From Steroidobacteraceae bacterium (lineage in GTDB: Bacteria; Pseudomonadota; Gammaproteobacteria; Steroidobacterales; Steroidobacteraceae): a stretch of 38,595 nucleotides of DNA. The stretch lies in NCBI GenBank assembly GCA_016844605.1, contig JAENJD010000017.1, positions 1 through 38,595 on the forward strand, in the 5' to 3' direction. The stretch's first letter is position 1; each line of letters begins with the position of its first letter. The notes below the pieces were generated by a model, which had not been told where the DNA came from, ran no database searches, and saw only the letters and a program-made list of their open reading frames with translations. Shown here in pieces: positions 33,568 to 38,595 of the stretch. The position numbers and the translations under genes were made by a program.

Positions 33568-34198
33568 CTGGCAGGCGACCGGCGATGGCCATTGCGGTCA
33601 CCGCGATCGTGGAGCCTGCCAGTGCAAGCGCCATGTCCTTCTGCCCGTCCCATACATCCCCCTGGGTGCCAAGGTATGCCTGGCCGAGTTCCCCGCCAAA
33701 AATGATCGCGGCGGCGAATTCGATCAACTCGTAGATGACCGCGTGCGAGGCCATGAACAACAGCGGAAAAAAATAGGCCCAGACTCGCGGGTAGCGCCCG
33801 TAGTGCGCGAAGATCTGGACCGCGGCGGGCGCCACCAGCAGGCCATAAAGGAAATGGATCAGCCGGTCAAAATGATTTCGTTCGAAGCCCAGCATCTCAT
33901 TGAGCGACCCGCCGGTCAGCGCCTGGAACCACTGATCGTACGGAACCAGCGAATAGGTGTAGTGCGCGCCGATGGCATGCAGCGAAAAGAATGCGAACAG
34001 GCAGGTATAGGTGAAATTGCTGAATCGCAGGGGGCGCGCAGTCAGCACGAGTATTGGAACGGCAATGAAGACCAGCATGTTTTCGAGCAGCCAGTCCTTC
34101 CGGAAGACGGGCGCGATCGCGAGTACGACCCACAACAGGCCAAAAAGCGAAAGCAGCGTCAGCGGGTAGCGCCACAGCGAGATTGTTTTACGGTACAT
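33554..34198 (-). CDS. DUF2238 (YjdF-like) membrane protein
   Basis: The 214-aa protein has about six hydrophobic helices. The DUF2238 hallmarks are FSLHAIGAHYTYSLVPYDQW, the segment NHFDRLIHFLYGLLVAPA and the tail GTQGDVWDGQKDMALALAGS with conserved acidic and His residues. Its function is unknown; it is an inner-membrane protein. ATG 34198 has AAGG about 7 nt upstream. Its start codon is only 11 nt from the start codon of hss on the other strand. Confidence 0.88.
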   Translation of the reverse strand: MYRKTISLWRYPLTLLSLFGLLWVVLAIAPVFRKDWLLENMLVFIAVPILVLTARPLRFSNFTYTCLFAFFSLHAIGAHYTYSLVPYDQWFQALTGGSLNEMLGFERNHFDRLIHFLYGLLVAPAAVQIFAHYGRYPRVWAYFFPLLFMASHAVIYELIEFAAAIIFGGELGQAYLGTQGDVWDGQKDMALALAGSTIAVTAMAIAGRLPVRRA

Positions 34199-34209
34199 TC
34201 TGCGACCTT

Positions 34210-35631
34210 ATGACCAAGCACACAGTCCATACCCATTTCCCCGGCCGGCTGATTTTCATCGGTTTCGGCAGCATTGGCCAGGGCGTCCTGCCGCTGATCA
34301 TGCGCCATGTCGGGGGCCTGACGGCAGACCGGATCACGATCGTCACCGCCGATGATGCCGGGCGCCAGGAGGCCGAGGACTTCGGCATCCGCTTCGTGAA
34401 TCATCCGTTGACGCGGGAGAATTTCCGGCACGTGCTCGACCCGCTGGTCGGGCGCGGCGATTTCGTGTTGAACCTTTCTGTCGATGTTTCCAGCATTGCA
34501 TTGATCAAGCTGTGCCACGAGAAGGGCGCGTTGTACCTGGACACCTGCATTGAGCCCTGGCCCGGCGGTTACACCGACCCGAATATCCCGGTCAGTCGCC
34601 GCACGAACTACGCGCTGCGCGAGGAATTGCTGGAGGTGCGGAAGACCCAGGCGAATGGGCCCACGGCCGTCATCACGCACGGCGCCAACCCGGGTCTCGT
34701 GTCGCATTTCGTCAAGCAGGCGCTGATCGATATCGCGACTGACACGGGCCATGACGCGCCCGAGCCCTCGACCCGCGAGGAATGGGCCAAACTCGCGATG
34801 GACCTCGGAATCAAGGTCATCCACATCGCGGAACGCGATACGCAGGTTTCGAACCGGCCCAAGATGCCGGGCGAATTCGTCAACACCTGGTCGGTGGACG
34901 GATTCGTCAGCGAAGGCAGCCAGCCCGCCGAGCTCGGCTGGGGCACGCACGAGCGGCACTTCCCGCGCGATGGCCGCCAGCACGATTTCGGGCGCAAGGG
35001 CGCGATTTTCCTGACGCAGCCCGGCTGTGCGACACGCGTGCGCACCTGGACGCCTCGAGCGCAGTCATTCCACGGCTTCCTGATCACCCACGGCGAGTCG
35101 ATCTCGATCTCGGACTTCCTGACGGTGCGGCAGAACGACCGGGCGACCTACCGGCCGACGGTGCACTACGCGTATCACCCCTCCGATAACGCCGTGCTGT
35201 CGGTGCACGAATTCTGCGGGCGCAACTATCACCTGCAGGAAGAGAAGCGGATCATGATGGGCGACATCACGACCGGCATCGACGAACTTGGCGTGCTGCT
35301 CGCGGGGCACGCGAAGAATGCCTATTGGTACGGGTCGCAGCTGTCCATCGACGAGGCACGCGCGCTCGCTCCATTCAACAGCGCGACCTCGCTTCAGGTC
35401 ACCGTCTCCGCGCTGTCGGGCATGATCTGGGCCATCGAGAATCCGGCCAAGGGCGTTGTCGAGCCGGACGAAATCGATTTCCGCCGCAATCTCGAGATCT
35501 GCATGCCCTATCTCGGGCCGGTGGTCGGAAAGTACACCGACTGGACACCGCTCTTTGATCGCGGCCGGCTGTTTCCGGAAGACCTCGACGAAGGCGATCC
35601 CTGGCAGTTCAAGAATATTCGAGTAGTTTGA
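34210..35631 (+). CDS. hss: Homospermidine synthase
   Basis: The protein has 473 aa from ATG 34210. An N-terminal NAD-binding Rossmann motif (IFIGFGSIGQGVLPLIM) is followed by segments conserved in bacterial homospermidine synthases: LYLDTCIEPWPGGYTD, ITHGANPGLVSHFVKQAL, ERDTQVSNRPK and EEKRIMMGDITTGIDELGVL. It joins two putrescine molecules using NAD to give sym-homospermidine. It pairs logically with speA 1.8 kb away; agmatine-to-putrescine enzymes are not in this window. A TTG at 34183 would overlap the DUF2238 gene and is less likely. No SD is visible before the ATG. Confidence 0.93.
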   Translation: MTKHTVHTHFPGRLIFIGFGSIGQGVLPLIMRHVGGLTADRITIVTADDAGRQEAEDFGIRFVNHPLTRENFRHVLDPLVGRGDFVLNLSVDVSSIALIKLCHEKGALYLDTCIEPWPGGYTDPNIPVSRRTNYALREELLEVRKTQANGPTAVITHGANPGLVSHFVKQALIDIATDTGHDAPEPSTREEWAKLAMDLGIKVIHIAERDTQVSNRPKMPGEFVNTWSVDGFVSEGSQPAELGWGTHERHFPRDGRQHDFGRKGAIFLTQPGCATRVRTWTPRAQSFHGFLITHGESISISDFLTVRQNDRATYRPTVHYAYHPSDNAVLSVHEFCGRNYHLQEEKRIMMGDITTGIDELGVLLAGHAKNAYWYGSQLSIDEARALAPFNSATSLQVTVSALSGMIWAIENPAKGVVEPDEIDFRRNLEICMPYLGPVVGKYTDWTPLFDRGRLFPEDLDEGDPWQFKNIRVV

Positions 35632-35633
35632 GC

Positions 35634-36152
35634 CTAAGCGGAAAAGGGGACTGTCCCCTCATACTCGATCGCCTCGATCTTCACGCTGACCGCGCCGGTC
35701 GGTAGCTCGATTTCAAGTTCGTCTCCGACGCGCTTTCCAAGCAGCGCGCGGCCGAGCGGCGAATCCATGCTGATGTAGCCGGTGCCCTGGTCGAATTCGT
35801 CGGGCCCGACGATCCGGTGCCGGCGCACTGCGCCTGCCTGATCGACGACGGTTACCCAGGCGCCGAAAAAAATGCGTGTCTGGTCGGCGGGTGCTTGCGA
35901 GACGATGACCATGCCGTCCAGGCGACCGCGCAGGAAACGCACCCGCCGGTCGATTTCGCGCAGCCGGCGCTTCCCATAAATGTACTCGGCGTTTTCGGAT
36001 CGATCGCCCTGGGCAGCCGCATCCGCGACCGCCTGTGTCACGGCGGGCCGCTCGACGCGCCAGAGCTCGTCGAGTTCGGCCCGCAGGCGCCGGGCACCTT
36101 CGGGTGTCACGTACTTTGAGCCGGAACGCGTCGCTGGCCGTGTGCCCGCCAT
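35634..36152 (-). CDS. greB: Transcription elongation factor GreB
   Basis: The 172-aa protein has an N-terminal coiled coil whose tip is acidic (DAAAQGDRSENAEYIYGKRR, about residues 43-62) and a C-terminal FKBP-like domain (GAWVTVVDQAG to GRALLGKRVGDELEIELP). GreB enters the polymerase secondary channel and stimulates cleavage of backtracked RNA. The RSENAEY tip and Arg-rich helix fit GreB rather than GreA. Its last codons lie inside a perfect palindrome (35645-35659), so the C-terminus EYEGTVPFSA is unusual. It is convergent with hss, with 2 nt between stop codons. Confidence 0.93.
   Translation of the reverse strand: MAGTRPATRSGSKYVTPEGARRLRAELDELWRVERPAVTQAVADAAAQGDRSENAEYIYGKRRLREIDRRVRFLRGRLDGMVIVSQAPADQTRIFFGAWVTVVDQAGAVRRHRIVGPDEFDQGTGYISMDSPLGRALLGKRVGDELEIELPTGAVSVKIEAIEYEGTVPFSA
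35645..35659. repeat. REP-like palindrome at the greB 3' end
   Basis: AGGGGAC-T-GTCCCCT is a perfect 15-nt palindrome embedded in the last codons of greB and 14 nt after the hss stop. On the minus strand it is followed by TTTT, so it may also terminate transcription weakly. Dispersed GGGGAC/GTCCCC palindromes resemble REP elements moved by RAYT transposases; only one copy is visible here. Confidence 0.5.
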
Positions 36153-36351
36153 TTCAATCCCGTTGACTTCTTAACTCATTGAATATCAGGGCTTTTCCAC
36201 CGGGCCTGGCCAGCCGCGCCTTGCTCCGGCGGCGGCCGCCATGGAGGCCCGTTCCAAAGCGAGGTGCAAGGAGTGTGGCACGGTTCACGTTCATCAGCGG
36301 ACGTCGCAGCTACGCTTCATTTCAGTCATTTGTTCTCCGTCAGTATCCCCT

Positions 36352-36387
36352 AGCGGACTTCCTTCCCTTCACCGAAAGTCCGCTTTT
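36352..36387 (+). terminator. First of two tandem hairpins
   Basis: AGCGGACTT (36352-36360) pairs exactly with AAGTCCGCT (36376-36384) across a 15-nt loop and is followed by TTT before the second hairpin. It may be a terminator or a structured 3' domain of a small RNA. Confidence 0.6.
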
Positions 36388-36388
36388 G

Positions 36389-36418
36389 AGCCCCGGGCCA
36401 AAACCCGGGGCTTTTTTT
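36389..36418 (+). terminator. Strong intrinsic terminator
   Basis: AGCCCCGGG (36389-36397) pairs perfectly with CCCGGGGCT (36404-36412) around CCAAAA. Seven T residues follow (36412-36418). The orientation is plus only; the minus side lacks a T-tract. Confidence 0.9.
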
Positions 36419-36437
36419 CGCCCGCTAGAATTGGCGC

Positions 36438-36509
36438 ATAAAATCAACGCCGGCAATCAAGGACCACTTCTCCGGCCAGGCGGGCGACTACGAAAAATAC
36501 CGGCCGCGC
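36438..36509 (+). pseudogene. N-terminal remnant of a SAM-dependent methyltransferase gene
   Basis: In one frame, 36438-36509 reads I-KSTPAI then KDHFSGQAGDYEKYRPR. This matches the usual N-terminus of a class I methyltransferase family (DHFSxxAxxYxxYRPxYP). The codon where ATG is expected reads ATA (36438-36440). After RPR the similarity is lost; a weaker echo (VPAGKRFVAPWNPG) occurs in another frame near 36525-36560. The fragment sits just after a terminator and just before the M13 gene, so most of the gene seems to have been deleted. Confidence 0.55.
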
Positions 36510-36609
36510 CAGCCTTCGTCCCGGCAGGCAAACGCTTCGTCGCGCCATGGAACCCGGGCCTCAAGTGGCTACCCTATACTGCGCGCCCTGCCGATCCTGG
36601 AGACCCGCA

Positions 36610-38595
36610 ATGCACCGTCGCACTGTTCTTGTCGCCCTGGCACTTTTTTCGCTCGCCGCGACCGCAGCCGATGGCGCGACCGCGCCACTCGCCTCCGGCA
36701 TCGACATGACCGCGATGGACAAGAGCGTGCGTCCCCAGGACGACCTGTTCCGCTACGTGAATGGAACCTGGCTCGCGAACACGCCATTCCCGGCGGAATA
36801 CGCGAGCGCGGGCATCGGCATCATGTTGTACGAGAAGGCGCAGGATGACGTGCACGCGATCCTGCTCGAAGCCGCGGCCGCTGGGGATGCGGCGACGCCG
36901 GAAATGCGTCGCCTCGGCGACATGTACACGGGCTTCATGGACGAAAAACGCGTCGAGGAGCGTGGCATCGCCCCACTCGCGCCGCTATTCGCAGATATCG
37001 CCGCCATTGACGGCCCGAAATCGCTTGCAGCGTTTTTCGGCACTGCCCAGGGCCGCGGCATCAGCGTGCCAATCGGCATTTATGTCTCTCCCGATGGGCG
37101 CAACTCGACGCACAACGTCGCCTACCTGACGCAGGACGGCCTCGGCATGCCGAATCGGGACTATTACCTGCGCGAGGACGAAACCTATGCCACGTTCCGC
37201 AGCAAATACGTCGATTACCTCGCGAAACTTCTGACACTCGCGGGTGAGGCGGATGGCGCGGAACGCGCAGCGAAGATTTTGGAACTGGAAACGCAAATTG
37301 CGCGCGACCAATGGACGCCGGTGCAGAATCGCGATCCCGTAAATACCTACAACCGTCATGGGATCGAATCGGCAACCGCATTGGCGCCGGATTACGAATG
37401 GAAGGCATTTTTTGCGGCGACCTTCCTGCCGGCCGGCGACTTCATCATCCGCCAGCCGAGCTATGCGACCGCGCTCGGCAAGCAGATGGGCAGTGCCGAA
37501 CTGTCGGTCTGGAAGGATTACCTGAAGGTACGGACGATCGGTGCCTATGCGCGCGTGCTGCCGGCTGCATTTGTCGAGGCATCCTTCGACTTCAATTCAC
37601 GCACGCTGCGCGGCACGGAAAGCCTGCGGCCGCGCTGGAAGCGCGCCGTCGTCGAGACGGACAACGCAATGGGCGAGGCGATCGGCGCCGCCTACGTCGC
37701 GCGCCACTTCCCGCCGAAAGCCAAGCAGCGCATGGACCGGCTGGTCCGCAACCTGCTGGCCGCATTCGACACCGGCATCGATTCGCTTGCCTGGATGAGC
37801 GCGGCGACCAGGGCCGAAGCGCATACGAAGCTCGACAAGATCAACGTCAAGATCGCCTACCCGGACAAATGGCGAGATTACTCGGGTCTCGAAATCCGCC
37901 GCGACGACCTGCTCGGCAACGTGATGCGCGCCAACCAGTTCGAGTGGAACTGGCAGGCCGCGCGATCTGGCCAGCCCAAAGATCCGACTGAGTGGCTGAT
38001 GACGCCCCAGACGGTCAATGCCTATTACCTGCCGACCAACAACGAGATCGTCTTCCCGGCCGCGTTCCTGCAGCCCCCGCTCTTCAACTTGGAGGCTGAC
38101 GACGCGGTCAACTACGGCGCGATCGGCTCGGTCATCGGCCACGAGATCAGCCACGGTTTCGACGATCGCGGACGCCAGTACGACGGCGATGGCAATCTCC
38201 GGGACTGGTGGACGGCGGAAGACAATGCGAAGTTCAAGGAGCGCGCGGGCGGCCTGGTGCGCCAGTACTCCTCCTTCCAGGCGCTGCCCGACCTCAATGT
38301 GAATGGCGAATTGACGCTCGGTGAGAATATCGGCGATCTGTCGGGCGCGGCGGTCGCCTTTGCCGCCTACCAGAATTCGCTGGGCGACGCCGAAGCGCCG
38401 GTGATCGACGGAAACACGGGTCCCCAGCGCTTCTTCCTGGGCTATGCGCAGTCCCGGCGCACAAAGTGGCGCGACGGACTGATGCGCGAGGTGGTGCTGA
38501 CCGATCCGCATGCGCCGAGCGAATTCCGCGCCAATGGCGTCGTCGCCAACATGGACGAGTTCTACGAAGCCTTCGGCCTGCGCGAGGGGGACAAG
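36610..38595 (+). CDS. M13 family metallopeptidase (neprilysin/PepO type), 3' end cut by window
   Basis: 662 residues are visible from ATG 36610 with no stop before the window ends. A signal peptide (MHRRTVLVALALFSLAATAA) is followed by the M13 N-terminal domain, starting DDLFRYVNGTWLANT. The catalytic domain has NAYYLPTNNEIVFPAAFL and the zinc motif HEISH (His511, Glu512, His515). The third ligand is Glu572 in GENIGD. It is an exported endopeptidase that cleaves small peptides. The final residues shown (DEFYEAFGLREGDK) are those just before the usual C-terminal PEDRVRIW-like end, so only about 10-15 residues are missing. There is no neighbour to suggest a specific role. Confidence 0.95.
   Translation, partial: MHRRTVLVALALFSLAATAADGATAPLASGIDMTAMDKSVRPQDDLFRYVNGTWLANTPFPAEYASAGIGIMLYEKAQDDVHAILLEAAAAGDAATPEMRRLGDMYTGFMDEKRVEERGIAPLAPLFADIAAIDGPKSLAAFFGTAQGRGISVPIGIYVSPDGRNSTHNVAYLTQDGLGMPNRDYYLREDETYATFRSKYVDYLAKLLTLAGEADGAERAAKILELETQIARDQWTPVQNRDPVNTYNRHGIESATALAPDYEWKAFFAATFLPAGDFIIRQPSYATALGKQMGSAELSVWKDYLKVRTIGAYARVLPAAFVEASFDFNSRTLRGTESLRPRWKRAVVETDNAMGEAIGAAYVARHFPPKAKQRMDRLVRNLLAAFDTGIDSLAWMSAATRAEAHTKLDKINVKIAYPDKWRDYSGLEIRRDDLLGNVMRANQFEWNWQAARSGQPKDPTEWLMTPQTVNAYYLPTNNEIVFPAAFLQPPLFNLEADDAVNYGAIGSVIGHEISHGFDDRGRQYDGDGNLRDWWTAEDNAKFKERAGGLVRQYSSFQALPDLNVNGELTLGENIGDLSGAAVAFAAYQNSLGDAEAPVIDGNTGPQRFFLGYAQSRRTKWRDGLMREVVLTDPHAPSEFRANGVVANMDEFYEAFGLREGDK

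Larger units (their letters stand above)
36190..36418 (+). ncRNA. Candidate small RNA ending at tandem terminators
   Basis: Two terminator-like hairpins in the plus direction (36352-36387 and 36389-36418) have no plus-strand gene to end: the nearest upstream one, hss, stops 720 nt earlier across a convergent gene. A possible promoter, TTGACT (36163-36168) and TATCAG (36184-36189) with 15-bp spacing, would give an RNA of about 225 nt. No known RNA family core was recognised. The start is uncertain. Confidence 0.35.
36153..36609. other. Gene-poor stretch between greB and the M13 peptidase
   Basis: No intact gene was found in 457 nt. It contains a possible plus-strand promoter (36163-36189), two tandem hairpin terminators (36352-36418), and a short coding remnant of a methyltransferase (36438-36509). 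A plus-strand frame at 36179-36709 spans it all but has no domain, and its Pro/Arg-rich composition is non-protein-like. Confidence 0.6.

Noticed and set aside
36241-36441. Small plus-strand frame with a CKECG motif resembling a zinc ribbon
   Set aside because: A single CXXC without a partner pair; the frame runs through the tandem terminator hairpins and has a biased composition.
1-38595. tRNA, rRNA, CRISPR array or integrase attachment site
   Set aside because: No cloverleaf with a GTTCRANYC T-loop, no spaced identical repeats, and no integrase gene were recognised.

Overview
The window is a GC-rich, densely packed chromosomal segment, about 38.6 kb with some 30 protein genes. No rRNA, tRNA or CRISPR array was recognised. 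The gene set points to a Gammaproteobacterium, perhaps near Steroidobacterales, Nevskiales or Xanthomonadales. The evidence is TtcA, GreB, biosynthetic SpeA, a class III (PhaE/PhaC) polyhydroxyalkanoate synthase, an HAE1-type RND pump and M13/M32/S9 peptidases. The taxon is an inference from gene content only.

Layout: (1) 1-415 has no gene and holds a strong hairpin and an imperfect repeat. (2) 416-2780 (minus) is a PadR regulator, a HAAS-type membrane protein and a DUF192 gene broken in its signature motif; a consensus promoter carries a palindrome in its spacer. (3) 2849-4241 (plus) encodes a LEA14-like lipoprotein and an AraC/O6-alkylguanine-DNA alkyltransferase fusion. (4) 4258-7685 is a PHA granule and polymer locus: phaR and a phasin (minus), phaE, phaC and a MaoC-type hydratase (plus). 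Sites sharing the core GCAGTGC lie in front of phaR and in the phasin promoter. (5) 7697-11950 is an RND efflux adaptor and pump read in the same direction. (6) 12180-18037 is a plus-strand run: M32 carboxypeptidase, ttcA, a phosphatase/ADP-ribosylglycohydrolase fusion, an HEAGH metallopeptidase and an ATP-grasp ligase. The last three overlap by 4 nt at each junction.

(7) 18071-24288 (minus) is a tight five-gene set: a small basic protein, a GST, a FIST sensory protein, an S9 peptidase and an ABC exporter. (8) 24445-29005 holds a UvrD-like helicase, an SH3b lipoprotein and a diguanylate cyclase. (9) 29197-35631 is centred on polyamines: sulfurtransferase, arginine decarboxylase (speA), RidA and an exported methyltransferase-fold lipoprotein on minus, a DUF2238 membrane protein on minus, and homospermidine synthase on plus. 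(10) 35634-38595 holds greB, a gene-poor stretch with tandem hairpin terminators and a methyltransferase-gene remnant, and an M13 peptidase cut by the window end.

The most unusual item is the cassette at 14452-18037. An apparently intact Cys-X5-Arg phosphatase is fused to an ADP-ribosylglycohydrolase domain whose metal-binding motifs are largely substituted. It is translationally coupled to a zinc peptidase and an ATP-grasp ligase. The PHA locus shows a coherent regulatory picture that can be read directly from the DNA.
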